Positions 20,746-29,306 of a stretch of DNA of 38,255 nt are shown piece after piece. Numbering within the stretch: position 1 is the first letter of the stretch; each line of letters opens with the position of its first letter. The position numbers and the translations under genes were made by a program. Source of the DNA: a virus; the IMG/VR virus record IMGVR_UViG_3300034159_000035, positions 1-38,255 of that record; one strand, written 5' to 3'. Under the pieces are notes generated by a model, which was given only the letters and a program-made list of their open reading frames with translations, was not told the origin of the DNA and ran no database searches.

Positions 20746-21789
20746 ATGTCAACCTCGATTTACACGATGGAAGCACAACTGGCCATCAAGGATCCCGACA
20801 CCGGGGTGTGGGGCGGCTACACCGATCCCAAGAATCTCATCGCACTGGAGATTCAAAAGCCCGAGCCGACCAAGATTGAGGACTATTCCTCGCGTCCTGA
20901 CGACACCTTTGCCTCTTTGCGCGAAACCTTTCTGGTTCCCAAGGGCCAGGCGTCGATCAAGCTGTCGACCAAAGACCTTGTGAACCGCAATAGTGCGCCG
21001 GTCGAGATGCTGATGTTGGCCGCGGCACTCTCGGCCAAGGTCGCGTCGCTGACCGTCGCCGCGGTGACCGCGGCCCCCTTCTCCTTTGTGGTCACGCAAC
21101 TGGAGCTAAATTATCCCACTGGTCATCGCAATTTGATCGGCGCCTCGACCGTGGTGAATCGGCAGGCATCAGCGGCCATCACCGGACTGAAGAGCGGCAG
21201 TGTCGAGAGTGCCACCGCCACGGTGACGACGGTCACGGGCGCAGGCTGGACGGCCAGTGCGCTGATTGGCAAGAAGGCCGCGATAACCTCCGGGGCCGGA
21301 GCCGGGCAAGTCGTGGCGATTACCGCCAATACGGCGACGACCTTCACGGTGGCCGCCTGGACGACCCCCATCGACGCAACCTCGCGCTTCTCCATTGTCG
21401 AATCAGCCTCCCTGAGCGCGGGCTCCGACTATAGCGTTGACGAGAAGTACGGCACCATCAAGCCACTGACCGCTGGCAGCATCGAGGTCGGGGACGTGCT
21501 CACCGGCACGGTAACCTCGCGCGCGATCAGCGGCATTCGCTTCCGTGGTGCGACGGTGCCCGCGGTGACCTTCCGGCTCCAGGGTAAGGTCAAGGACATC
21601 AAGAACGGCAATGAAGGCTTCATGACGGTGCATGAGGCCGTAGCCTATAGCTCATCGGCCCAGCAATTCGTGGCGAATGCCGAGTCACCCGAGTTCAAGA
21701 CCCTTGAGTTATCGGGTGACCTGTTGGTGCCAGAAGGGTTCTCCGAGCCATACACGCTGGATGACAACCTACTCTATGCCGCGGCGTGA
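20746..21789 (+). CDS. Major tail (tube) protein
   Basis: 347 aa; ATG 20746 with GCGGAG upstream. The N-terminus has YTMEAQLAIKDPDTGVWGGYTDPKNLIALEIQKPEP, the tube-domain start, and the C-terminus has TFRLQGKVKDIKNGNEGFMTVHEAVAYSS and LSGDLLVPEGFSEPY, typical of large tail-tube proteins. A Gly/Ala/Thr-rich repeat-like insert (about residues 138-240: AAITGLKSGSVESATATV..., GAGAGQVVAITANTAT...) looks like an added Ig-type surface domain, as in lambda V. Polymerises around the tape measure. Confidence 0.85.
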   Translation: MSTSIYTMEAQLAIKDPDTGVWGGYTDPKNLIALEIQKPEPTKIEDYSSRPDDTFASLRETFLVPKGQASIKLSTKDLVNRNSAPVEMLMLAAALSAKVASLTVAAVTAAPFSFVVTQLELNYPTGHRNLIGASTVVNRQASAAITGLKSGSVESATATVTTVTGAGWTASALIGKKAAITSGAGAGQVVAITANTATTFTVAAWTTPIDATSRFSIVESASLSAGSDYSVDEKYGTIKPLTAGSIEVGDVLTGTVTSRAISGIRFRGATVPAVTFRLQGKVKDIKNGNEGFMTVHEAVAYSSSAQQFVANAESPEFKTLELSGDLLVPEGFSEPYTLDDNLLYAAA

Positions 21790-21802
21790 GTGCTGACATC
21801 CT

Positions 21803-21822
21803 CCCCGCCCTAATGGGCGGGG
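21803..21822. repeat. CCCCGCCC-TAAT-GGGCGGGG hairpin, IS200/IS605-end-like
   Basis: A perfect 8-bp GC stem with TAAT loop, 13 nt after the tail-tube stop. The flanks (TGACATCCT before, CTTCAACAT after) match, from memory, the common motif at ends of IS200/IS605 (TnpB-type) elements, minus-strand reading GAAGCCCCGCCC...GGGCGGGGAGGATGTCA. No tnpA or tnpB remains. It may now act as a transcriptional brake between tail tube and fibre genes; there is no real T-run. Confidence 0.55.
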
Positions 21823-21840
21823 CTTCAACATGGAATAATT

Positions 21841-22188
21841 GTGTTGACTTGGCAACTTGGCATTTCTGCGTTAGCCGCCGTGGTTGCCCTATTGGGTCTG
21901 TTGCGGCTTGCGGTGTTCGATATACTCAATAAGATTGACAAGCAATTTGAAGCCAACGAACGTCGCCACCAAGAGGCCAGTCGGATATGGCATGAGCGGC
22001 TCAAGGATCGCGATGAGCGGATTGCCGATCAGATCGATAAAGTCAGCCTTAAACTCTCCAATCAATTCATTACGCGAAGTGAATATGAAAAGGAAGTGAG
22101 TAGACTCCATAACGCCGTAGAAAACCTAATGCGAGTGATCGAGCAAGTCGACCAGAAACTTCCGCCTTCGACGGATAACCCACAATGA
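21841..22188 (+). CDS. Membrane-anchored coiled-coil protein, 115 aa
   Basis: GTG start 21841; lower GC than the flanking genes. Residues 4-27 are one hydrophobic segment (WQLGISALAAVVALLGLLRLAVF). Residues 30-105 are a long charged helix with coiled-coil character (KIDKQFEANERRHQEASRIWHERLKDRDERI, ...EVSRLHNAVENLMRVIEQVD). It could be a lysis accessory (Rz-like topology, but without a partner), a superinfection-exclusion factor or an injected membrane protein. It sits directly behind the IS-like hairpin and looks like an insertion between tail tube and fibre. The stop overlaps the fibre gene start. Confidence 0.75.
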   Translation: MLTWQLGISALAAVVALLGLLRLAVFDILNKIDKQFEANERRHQEASRIWHERLKDRDERIADQIDKVSLKLSNQFITRSEYEKEVSRLHNAVENLMRVIEQVDQKLPPSTDNPQ

Positions 22189-24869
22189 TCCGTGACATTA
22201 TCATCCCCCCGATCAGTACCCCCGGCGATGCGGCCGGGCTGGCCGGGCGGTTGGTGATTAACCTGGCGCTGGTGGATCGCGACGGACAGCCGGTCCCAGC
22301 GTCCAACGTTGCCAATACGCGCATCGTCGCCGGGCTCGGGAAGTTCATCGTCACCGACAGTCCCGTTACGCTACAGGTCTGTACCCAAGACGAACTGGCG
22401 GGTGACACGTTCTACCGCGTTGACGTTGAGCGGGGGCGCGAGCCGCCATGGGTTGCTCTGGTGCAGGTGCCGGCGGGCGACGGATCGCCATTGACCTGGG
22501 GAGAGTTTGTCCAGTTGGGTGCGCCAGTGGGTGGCGCTGATCTGTGGACGCGGTGGTTGTTGCCGCGAAACGCCGCCGACGGACAATCCGTGGCGTGGGA
22601 CGACGCGGGCCAGTCCTGGATAGCTGCCTCGACGGTTCTGGATGCGCCGCAGACCGGAGGTCCCTACGGGCGGCAGGGCGGGGCCTGGGTCTCGGCGGTC
22701 GGCCCCAAGGGTGACCAAGGTCCTGCTGGTCCTACGGCGGTCTCGGGGGATGCCGGCAACCTCGCGGTGCTTGGCACCGACGGCAAGCTGCTCGTCGATT
22801 CCGTGCATGTCACCCCGGAGATCATCGGCGCTTTGCCAGTCGCGCATGCCGGGAGCGGGGGCGCGGCCCACGCCAATGCCATTGCCGCCGGTGCGGCGGG
22901 GTTCCTGACGGGCGCCGACAAGGCCAAGCTCGATGGCGTTGCGACCGGGGCCACCGCGTCGGGAGCGACGGGCGATGCCTTTGCCGCCGTGCATCTGGTG
23001 GCCTTCAGCCACTCCAACATTGCCAATGGGCAGACGGCCTTCACCTGGGGCAATCACGCCGCCGCCGGGTATGCGCTGTCCGCCTCGTTAGGCTCGGCCG
23101 CTACGCACCCTGTTGGCGACTTCGCCAGCGCGGCGCAAGGGGTCAAGGCCGATAGCGCGAGCCAGCCAGGGCACACGCAAGCCGCCGCGACGATCTCGGG
23201 CTTGGCGACGGTGGCGACCACCGGGGCCTACGCCGACCTCAGCGGGAAACCCACACTGGGCAGCGCCGCGGCTACCGCCAGCTCGGCTTATGCCACCGCG
23301 GCCCAGGGCGTTGACGCGCGCACGCCTACGGCCCACAAAGCCACGCACGCCACGGGCGGCACCGATGTTCTGAGCGCCGCTGATATTGGAGCGGCGACCG
23401 CCGCCCAGGGTGTGCTTGCCGCCAGCGCCAGCCAACCCGGACACACCCAGGCTTCGAGCACGATCAGCGACAGCACGCCAGCAGGAAGGGCACTGCTAAC
23501 CGGGGCCGATGCGGCGGCGCAACGCACCAGTCTTGGATTGGGGACGGCAGCAACCCATGCGACGACTGAGTTTGCCAATGTTGCAGGGGTCACTGGGGGG
23601 CAATCGTTAATTGGTGGGTCCGGGGTAACTGATACTTTAGTGATTCAGGGGACGAGTGGAAATGGTACGACCACTGCCGCTGCGCTGATTGCGAAAGTTG
23701 GAAATAACGGTTCCGTTAGCGCGGTGACCGTTCTTAACAATGGAAATGTAGGTATAGGAACCGCCAACCCGGTAGCGAAATTTGAGGTTAATTATTCTGG
23801 GGCCGTCGGCCCGGCAATTGGTGCAACAAATTCGATTACGGTCGTAGGACCAAATGGTACTTCTGGTCAGTTCTCGGCAGTCAGTTTTGGCGCACCAACG
23901 GCAGGCGCAACGATTGCTGGGTACTCAGCAAACGGCATCGCTGCTGCACCCATTGTTGTAAACAAAGATGACGTTCTGCTGAGGGTTATCGCTGCGGGAT
24001 ATGACGGGACAGCATGGTCAGGATCACGAGCTAGGATACTGATTGCGGCAGACGAGAATTGGACTACATCATTCCAAGGGACGCGGATTTCGTTCTTTAC
24101 TGCGGTCAATGGTAGTAACAACCTCACTGAAAAACTTCGTATTTCAAATGATGGGAAAATTGGAGTTAATGCCGCTGATCCGGCAGGCGCCCTTGACGTA
24201 AAAGGCACTGGAACCACGACTGGGATTACCTTCCAGCTACGGGATAGCGCTAATACTGTTCGCGTAAAGGCTCTGGATTCTGGCGTAGTCACTATCGGGG
24301 GTGCGACAGATTACGCGCAGTTTTCCGTGAATGGTTCGTTATCGTTTACTGGTTCGGCGGGCATTGCTGCGTCCGCAATCACTTCCGGCGTCATCCCAGT
24401 CGCACGCCTCGCGACCGGAACTCCGAACGGCACAAAATACATCCGAGATGATGGAACGCTCGCGGTCCCAGGTGGAGGACTGTGGAGAGGGGAAACAGCG
24501 CCGAGTGACCCCATCGCATACCCGTTCTGGTGGGACACGACTGAAATTGAACAAGGCTCCGCAGCGCTCTATGTTAGTTATGGCACGACGTGGGTATCAG
24601 CGTCTCCCGATAGCCGTCTCACCGATGTGGTCATGCAGGCCGGCATTGCGACGACGCAGGCGAACATTGCCACCACAGCCGCCTCCAATATCGCTGTCGT
24701 CATGGCATCAGGCAACTGGGAAGTCCCACCAGACCTGGCGGTCCTGTTTGATATTCAAATGTTCGATCTGTTCGGCTCTGGCGGATTCTGGACGCCGGTT
24801 GTCTCGAATGCTTCGGATCGACAAGTCTTATTCGATCTGCAATCACTTCAAGTGTTAGGAGCTATGTGA
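22185..24869 (+). CDS. Large tail fibre protein, 894 aa
   Basis: ATG 22185 (ATGA overlap). N-terminal beta domain (1-120), a short collagen-like GPKGDQGPAGP near residue 180, then a repetitive Ala/Thr/Gly shaft. The shaft unit AAQGV-A-SASQPGHTQA-(A/S)TIS occurs twice, with the related AAQGVDARTPTAHKATHATGG between. IGALP and DIGAATAAQ blocks are typical of fibre shafts. From about residue 465 (nt 23580) the DNA becomes more AT-rich and the protein changes to GIGTANPVAKFEV / KIGVNAADPAGALDV units, as seen in fibre tips. The extreme C-terminus is hydrophobic. Role: host recognition. GC change suggests tip exchange. Confidence 0.85.
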   Translation: MIRDIIIPPISTPGDAAGLAGRLVINLALVDRDGQPVPASNVANTRIVAGLGKFIVTDSPVTLQVCTQDELAGDTFYRVDVERGREPPWVALVQVPAGDGSPLTWGEFVQLGAPVGGADLWTRWLLPRNAADGQSVAWDDAGQSWIAASTVLDAPQTGGPYGRQGGAWVSAVGPKGDQGPAGPTAVSGDAGNLAVLGTDGKLLVDSVHVTPEIIGALPVAHAGSGGAAHANAIAAGAAGFLTGADKAKLDGVATGATASGATGDAFAAVHLVAFSHSNIANGQTAFTWGNHAAAGYALSASLGSAATHPVGDFASAAQGVKADSASQPGHTQAAATISGLATVATTGAYADLSGKPTLGSAAATASSAYATAAQGVDARTPTAHKATHATGGTDVLSAADIGAATAAQGVLAASASQPGHTQASSTISDSTPAGRALLTGADAAAQRTSLGLGTAATHATTEFANVAGVTGGQSLIGGSGVTDTLVIQGTSGNGTTTAAALIAKVGNNGSVSAVTVLNNGNVGIGTANPVAKFEVNYSGAVGPAIGATNSITVVGPNGTSGQFSAVSFGAPTAGATIAGYSANGIAAAPIVVNKDDVLLRVIAAGYDGTAWSGSRARILIAADENWTTSFQGTRISFFTAVNGSNNLTEKLRISNDGKIGVNAADPAGALDVKGTGTTTGITFQLRDSANTVRVKALDSGVVTIGGATDYAQFSVNGSLSFTGSAGIAASAITSGVIPVARLATGTPNGTKYIRDDGTLAVPGGGLWRGETAPSDPIAYPFWWDTTEIEQGSAALYVSYGTTWVSASPDSRLTDVVMQAGIATTQANIATTAASNIAVVMASGNWEVPPDLAVLFDIQMFDLFGSGGFWTPVVSNASDRQVLFDLQSLQVLGAM

Positions 24870-25273
24870 TGGCCGTCATTCTCGCAACGGACGTGATCGG
24901 CATTGCCAAGACGATCCTACCTGCCGATACGACAGCAAAAGTTGATTTGCTGGATAACTCCGCTGGACTGAAAACCAAGCGCGTTGAGGCCCTTTCGGTG
25001 GTCACCGATGACACGGCGGCGGCTGTGCTCGATCTGTGGCTCTTGGTCAGCGGCACAGCGTATCGGCTTGGGGCGACCAGCATTATCGCGTTGTCAGGGA
25101 CCAATGGCACGGCGGATCGGATCAATCTACTCACCAAACTGGGTGTCGTGGAGTCCGATAACATTCCGGTGCTGCATGTCCCGGCTGGCGCGAAATTGCA
25201 GGCGAGTGTGCAGGCGGCTGTGACTGCGGCCAAGACGGTTACGATTACGGGCCGGGCACGGAAATACGAGTAA
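24869..25273 (+). CDS. Virion-associated small protein, 134 aa
   Basis: ATG 24869 with AGGAG 7 nt before it; overlaps the fibre stop and ends in a TAATG overlap with the next gene. A beta-rich protein (ATDVIGIAKTILPADTTAKVDLLDNSAGLKTKRVEALSVV, VPAGAKLQASVQAAVTAAKTVTITGRARKYE). From its place among fibre genes it is probably a structural or adaptor subunit of the fibre or baseplate. No family name can be given. Confidence 0.7.
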   Translation: MAVILATDVIGIAKTILPADTTAKVDLLDNSAGLKTKRVEALSVVTDDTAAAVLDLWLLVSGTAYRLGATSIIALSGTNGTADRINLLTKLGVVESDNIPVLHVPAGAKLQASVQAAVTAAKTVTITGRARKYE

Positions 25274-26592
25274 TGATGAGAGACCCCCTAGCGGCAGCAC
25301 TCGGGGCACCATCGTTTCCCCGCATAGACCCGCTGGCGATGCCGCTCGGGGCCAGCGATGGGTACTCGTCACGGCGACAGCAGCTTGCCGATTTGCGCGC
25401 GATTCAGTCCTGGCCCCAGACCGTGGGATATTACGATCCAAGTCAGCCGGTCTATACCAATACGGGGGATGCGAGTCCGGCAGCGGTTGGTGCCCCGGTG
25501 GGGGTGGCGTATGACCAGTCGAAGGGCTTGGTGCTAGGTCCTGAATTAGTCGGTAGTATGTCAGATGGTAGCGGGTGGGTATTAGGGGCTGGGGTTACTA
25601 TCTCGAATGGAAACATAGTAATAAACGCGATTCCCACAAACACGAATATCGCAGCTTCAGTGTCGATTAATGTATCAGATACTGCTAAATCGTTTTTAGT
25701 AAGTTATGACATGGTTTCGATAACTTCCGGGGCGATAGCACTTGGGGTTATGACATATTGGAGTGATGCGATATATAGGTCGTCAATAGGTAGATACAAA
25801 TCAGTCATCGTTGGCTATAAACCTACTTTTGGTTTTATATCTGCTGGCGGGACAACTTCGGCCACAATTAATAACCTGTCAGTTCGTGAAATTCTCGGCG
25901 GGTCCGCCACCCAACTCACCACCGCCAACAAGCCCCTCCTGCGCCGCACGCCCATTACCGGTAAATACTGGCTCGACGCCGACGCTACGGATGCACTCAA
26001 TCTCGCGCTGCCTGCACAACTGACCAACGCGGCGATTTTCCGCGCGACCGCTGAGGGGGTGACGGTCCAACGCGGACAGACTGTTGCGACCAACTTCAAC
26101 ATCGTCACGCCCTACTCCTTCAACGGGCCGGTGGCGATCTTCAACGAGGCGCTCGGCACGCTGACCGATGCGCAGATTGCGACCATGACGCGGGTGCTAA
26201 GTGCAGGGGTTCCGGCGCTGGGGCCGGAGCTTTTATTAGACACGGAGTTTGACGATGCGTCGAAATGGGCGCTCACGACCGCCACGATACAAGGCGGCGT
26301 GCTTACCCTCTCGGGGTCACCATCATTTGCTGTCGCTGTAGGCCCTGGGCTTGCCCCTGGAGCACTAATTCAGCTTAAATCCAAATTAAACTCTATTGTC
26401 TCAGGTGATTACTATGTTGGCATTGGACCAAGTACTGGTGCAGAGCAAATAATGAGACCAAACATATATTCTATCGGTATTAACTATGCGGTAGGGTATA
26501 CATCATTCATATCTTCTTTTGTTAGAGTTAGTCGGCACACACCTATTACCAATGGTGTTATTGAGTATTGCTCTCTAAAGTCCATATTGTAA
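25273..26592 (+). CDS. Tail protein with two carbohydrate-binding-like modules, 439 aa
   Basis: ATG 25273. Layout: N-terminal adaptor (1-90, GC-rich DNA); module A (about 90-213) opening LGPELVGSMSDGSGW and closing NNLSVREIL; GC-rich linker (about 214-316, GKYWLDADATDALNLALPAQ ... TDAQIATMTRVLSAG); module B (about 317-439) opening LGPELLLDTEFDDASKW and closing IEYCSLKSIL. Modules A and B share the same start and end signatures, typical of beta-sandwich carbohydrate-binding domains in phage tails. Their DNA is clearly AT-richer than the linker. Probably a receptor-binding protein. Confidence 0.8.
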   Translation: MMRDPLAAALGAPSFPRIDPLAMPLGASDGYSSRRQQLADLRAIQSWPQTVGYYDPSQPVYTNTGDASPAAVGAPVGVAYDQSKGLVLGPELVGSMSDGSGWVLGAGVTISNGNIVINAIPTNTNIAASVSINVSDTAKSFLVSYDMVSITSGAIALGVMTYWSDAIYRSSIGRYKSVIVGYKPTFGFISAGGTTSATINNLSVREILGGSATQLTTANKPLLRRTPITGKYWLDADATDALNLALPAQLTNAAIFRATAEGVTVQRGQTVATNFNIVTPYSFNGPVAIFNEALGTLTDAQIATMTRVLSAGVPALGPELLLDTEFDDASKWALTTATIQGGVLTLSGSPSFAVAVGPGLAPGALIQLKSKLNSIVSGDYYVGIGPSTGAEQIMRPNIYSIGINYAVGYTSFISSFVRVSRHTPITNGVIEYCSLKSIL

Positions 26593-26945
26593 TGAACACC
26601 TGGACCGACCGTATCCCCCTGGCATTCCCCGTCGCGCTCTTTGGCACGTCCGATGAAACGCTCGCGCAGATCAATGCCCTGGCGCAGATCATCGACCCGG
26701 CACCGCGGGGTGATTTGACGTTTACGCTGGATCAGGTGCGGGGCGACTATTTCACCGCATCGTCGCCCCTGCTTGAGCATTTCATGCCGGTCTTCGCCGG
26801 TCCGCTTGAAGTCTGGCAGGAGTACATTCCGTTGTTGGCCGCGGAGAAGGGCTTGGAGCCGCCGAGCGCTGAGACCATCGCAGTCCTGCATGGTGGACTG
26901 CTCTATGGCGATGCGGCCAGAGCGCTGGGAGATCAGATTGAATGA
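26592..26945 (+). CDS. Hypothetical protein in fibre cassette, 117 aa
   Basis: ATG 26592 overlapping the preceding TAA. GC-rich. Helical, with LAFPVALFGTSDETLAQINALAQIIDPAPRGDLTF at the N-terminus. The size and position, between two fibre-type proteins with overlapping start/stop codons, would suit a fibre chaperone or assembly factor, but no motif supports it. Confidence 0.65.
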   Translation: MNTWTDRIPLAFPVALFGTSDETLAQINALAQIIDPAPRGDLTFTLDQVRGDYFTASSPLLEHFMPVFAGPLEVWQEYIPLLAAEKGLEPPSAETIAVLHGGLLYGDAARALGDQIE

Positions 26946-27619
26946 CCGCGATTATCTTCCCACCGTCCCCAGCAGAAGGTGAGACACACCCAGTCTCCGA
27001 CCCGCGATGGAAATATATCAATGGCCGGTGGGTTGCCTATTCACTGGGGGCGACTGGACTCGGCATAGGTGTCACGGATGGCGATAAGGGCGGTATCGTC
27101 GTATCTGGGGCCGGCGCGGTATGGACGCTGGATGTCGTTGGCGCTACGGATATCGGCGCGGCGCTGGCCGATGATGACATGATCCCCGTCTACGACACGT
27201 CGGTCACTGCTAATCGCAAGAGCGCGGTATCGAGACTGTGGACGTACATCAAAGAGCTGATCGAGTCCACGAACACCGGAATTGCGCCCTATCTCACTAG
27301 CTACAGAGAAAAGGTTTATGCGATCACCCCAAGCCCAACATTTGTAATTGACCTTAATAATGGATCGATACAAACAATCACGCTTGGCGCAAGCAGTACA
27401 CCGACGACGGTCAACTTCGCCGATGGTCAATCGGTAACATTATTTGTTGACGATGGATCAGGGTATACGATCACCTGGACAAGCACTACCTTTGGAACTG
27501 GCGGGAATGACAGCACGGCTATTTACTGGCTGAACGGGGCCAAGCCAACGCTCGCCACGACTGGCTACACGGTCGTGACATTGGTAAAAATTAGCGGCCA
27601 GGTATACGGACGTTATTGA
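26942..27619 (+). CDS. Tail fibre-like protein, 225 aa
   Basis: ATG 26942 (ATGA overlap). An N-terminal W-containing strand region (DPRWKYINGRWVAYS), then GLGIGVTDGDKGGIVVSGAGAVWTLDVVG and DDDMIPVYDTSVTANRKSAVSRLWTYIKE, phrases common to phage fibre trimerisation/shaft regions. The C-terminal ~100 residues (VIDLNNGSIQTITLG..., GQSVTLFVDDGSGYTITW) form an all-beta domain on AT-richer DNA. A short fibre or fibre-tip subunit. Confidence 0.75.
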   Translation: MTAIIFPPSPAEGETHPVSDPRWKYINGRWVAYSLGATGLGIGVTDGDKGGIVVSGAGAVWTLDVVGATDIGAALADDDMIPVYDTSVTANRKSAVSRLWTYIKELIESTNTGIAPYLTSYREKVYAITPSPTFVIDLNNGSIQTITLGASSTPTTVNFADGQSVTLFVDDGSGYTITWTSTTFGTGGNDSTAIYWLNGAKPTLATTGYTVVTLVKISGQVYGRY

Positions 27620-28269
27620 TGCTGGCTAACGCGCTGCGGCTGACGAGCAAGGGAAACCCCTGGTATCGCGCTGGGGGGTCGCCGCTGCCCACGGCCGCTT
27701 GGCAAGCTGCGGGTGCTGCGTCTTATGCCGAATCGCTGGTCAATCGTGCCAATCCTGGGACTTATGATGCTTTTGAGGGCGTCGCTCCGTCATGGAGTTC
27801 CAGCGGATGGCAGGGTAACGGGACATCTGCTTATTTACGCACTGGGCTAGTGGTAAGTTCATTAAGCAGCACAATGATCGTGCGTTCATCTGGCGCAGTA
27901 ACTGCAATTGTTGCCGAAATTGGCGCATACCAAGCGACTGGTGCAAAGTATGCTGGATTGCAGTATCAGACAACGAATTTGGCAGCAGTATTACTCGGCA
28001 CAACTGGAAGTAGCAAAACGACAACCGCTGCTTCAGCGGGTATATTAGCGGTGGCTGGAAACACTATGTACTTCAATGGTGCGTCTGCGGGTACATTTAC
28101 ACAAGTTGGTTCAACTCCAAGTATTGAGTTATATTTATTGGGTCGTAACACCGACGGAATACTTGCCAGACCCACGGATCATCTAGTGCAAGCCGCGGCT
28201 GTTTGGAATGGTACGATTCTATCTGCCGCACAAATACTGGCAATATCTACTGCGATGGCGGCACTATGA
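27619..28269 (+). CDS. Lectin-like tail protein, 216 aa
   Basis: ATG 27619 overlapping the preceding stop (TTGATG). Residues 40-216 resemble a concanavalin/LamG-type jelly roll: ANPGTYDAFEGVAPSWSSSGWQGNGTSAYLRTGL at the front, then alternating strands, and the end HLVQAAAVWNGTILSAAQILAISTAMAA, a closing pattern common in phage LamG-like modules. Likely binds host surface glycans. The middle of the gene is AT-richer than its ends. Confidence 0.75.
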   Translation: MLANALRLTSKGNPWYRAGGSPLPTAAWQAAGAASYAESLVNRANPGTYDAFEGVAPSWSSSGWQGNGTSAYLRTGLVVSSLSSTMIVRSSGAVTAIVAEIGAYQATGAKYAGLQYQTTNLAAVLLGTTGSSKTTTAASAGILAVAGNTMYFNGASAGTFTQVGSTPSIELYLLGRNTDGILARPTDHLVQAAAVWNGTILSAAQILAISTAMAAL

Positions 28270-28664
28270 CAACGTATGTAAAAGAAATAGATAACGTGCT
28301 CATCCCGTATGGGATGTATGAGCTACAGCGTGATAACCCTGGGACATCGTTCCCAGATGAGATAACGCCTCCAATCATTGCCGAATATGGTCTTATACCG
28401 CTGATTCGCGACAGCGACGCCGCCCCCCTGGGCTACGCCGATCCAGTGCTCGAAACGCGCGACGGACAGCAAGTCGCCGTGCAGTATGCACTCGGTACGC
28501 CAGCAGAACGCGCAATGGCAACTGCCCGTATCAAGTGGGCCGCGCAAGCCAACACGAACAAACGCAAGGCCGCGCTGGCTGAGATTGCTGCACCTATTGA
28601 CCCAACTGATCCGGCCGCCCTGCACGCCCGTCTGGCAGCCATCACTCAACTACTCGGAGCCTAA
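28266..28664 (+). CDS. Tail-associated / fibre-assembly-like protein, 132 aa
   Basis: ATG 28266 (ATGA overlap). The N-terminus TYVKEIDNVLIPYGMYELQRDNPGTSFP and the helical C-terminus (ERAMATARIKWAAQANTNKRKAALAEIAAP) have the general look of phage tail-fibre assembly or DUF4376-type proteins. Both the position behind the lectin-like gene and the helical, charged tail fit a chaperone for the preceding receptor-binding protein. Confidence in function is low. Confidence 0.65.
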   Translation: MTTYVKEIDNVLIPYGMYELQRDNPGTSFPDEITPPIIAEYGLIPLIRDSDAAPLGYADPVLETRDGQQVAVQYALGTPAERAMATARIKWAAQANTNKRKAALAEIAAPIDPTDPAALHARLAAITQLLGA

Positions 28665-28668
28665 TATC

Positions 28669-28938
28669 ATGGCCTATCTGGTCAAAATCGATCCCAACAA
28701 TGCGATCGGAAAAGAGACGCTCGATGCGCTCGAATCCATCTCGACCGCCCTGGCAACACTGCGCAAGCGCGAGGGGCTGCGGGCCGCGACGATGAATACT
28801 TCGCTGTCCGAGTTCTCGCTGACCTTTGGTGTCACGGCCAACGCTCAGGCGTTTAGCGACCGGCTCGGGGCGCTCAATGCGGGGGCGTTCACTGGTCTGA
28901 TGGACACGGTGTCAGAAGTCGTGGCTGACCTGACTTAA
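28669..28938 (+). CDS. Hypothetical protein, 89 aa
   Basis: ATG 28669 with GGAG 9 nt upstream; the frame is open further upstream but only as a shadow of the previous gene. Mostly helical (GKETLDALESISTALATLRKREGL) followed by LSEFSLTFGVTANAQAFSDRLGALNAGAF. No family recognised. In siphoviruses the slot upstream of the tape measure often holds tail-assembly chaperones, but this protein does not resemble them. Confidence 0.65.
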   Translation: MAYLVKIDPNNAIGKETLDALESISTALATLRKREGLRAATMNTSLSEFSLTFGVTANAQAFSDRLGALNAGAFTGLMDTVSEVVADLT

Positions 28939-28952
28939 TCCATCATAATCAC

Positions 28953-29261
28953 GTGTCTTTACTCGACTTCATTCTGAATCCCCCCAGCGGGTTTTCGCTG
29001 GATTCGCTCCATCGTAAGGTGGACTCTTTAACTACCAAGGTGAATGATATGTCCGAATTAGGCCAACAACTGATTGACCGGGTAACGAAGATCGAGGATG
29101 CGGGCGATGCCATCATCGCCATTCTGGAGGCGACTCGAACCGATCTGGCGGAGGCCATCGCCAACAACAGCATCCCGGAAGCGCAGGAGGTCTTGGATCG
29201 CCTCGCGTCGCAGACGGATGAACTGGCGGCGGCGGCGGTGGCGAACACGCCGGCAGCGTAG
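28953..29261 (+). CDS. Small coiled-coil virion-type protein, 102 aa
   Basis: GTG start 28953; ATG 29049 is an in-frame alternative. Residues 18-90 form a heptad-like helix (SLHRKVDSLTTKVNDMSELGQQLIDRVTKIEDAG..., EVLDRLASQTDELAAAA), ending in an Ala-rich tail. Many phages carry such short coiled-coil proteins near fibre or lysis genes. Function unknown. A strong hairpin (29280-29306) follows 18 nt after its stop. Confidence 0.65.
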   Translation: MSLLDFILNPPSGFSLDSLHRKVDSLTTKVNDMSELGQQLIDRVTKIEDAGDAIIAILEATRTDLAEAIANNSIPEAQEVLDRLASQTDELAAAAVANTPAA

Positions 29262-29279
29262 GTCTGCGGCTGCGCCTAT

Positions 29280-29306
29280 CTTGAACACGCTAACCCCATG
29301 TTCAAG
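29280..29306 (+). promoter_or_regulatory. Hairpin that contains the next start codon
   Basis: CTTGAACA (29280-29287), 11-nt loop, TGTTCAAG (29299-29306): perfect 8-bp stem, extendable with GCCT/AGGC. The ATG at 29298-29300 of the 69-aa gene lies at the loop/3'-arm border. There is no T-run, so it is more likely a translational control element or processing site than a terminator. Confidence 0.5.

Noticed and set aside
28600-29300. Programmed -1 frameshift for a tail chaperone fusion
   Set aside because: No convincing slippery heptamer with a suitable overlapping frame was found by eye; left as a point to test, not a feature.
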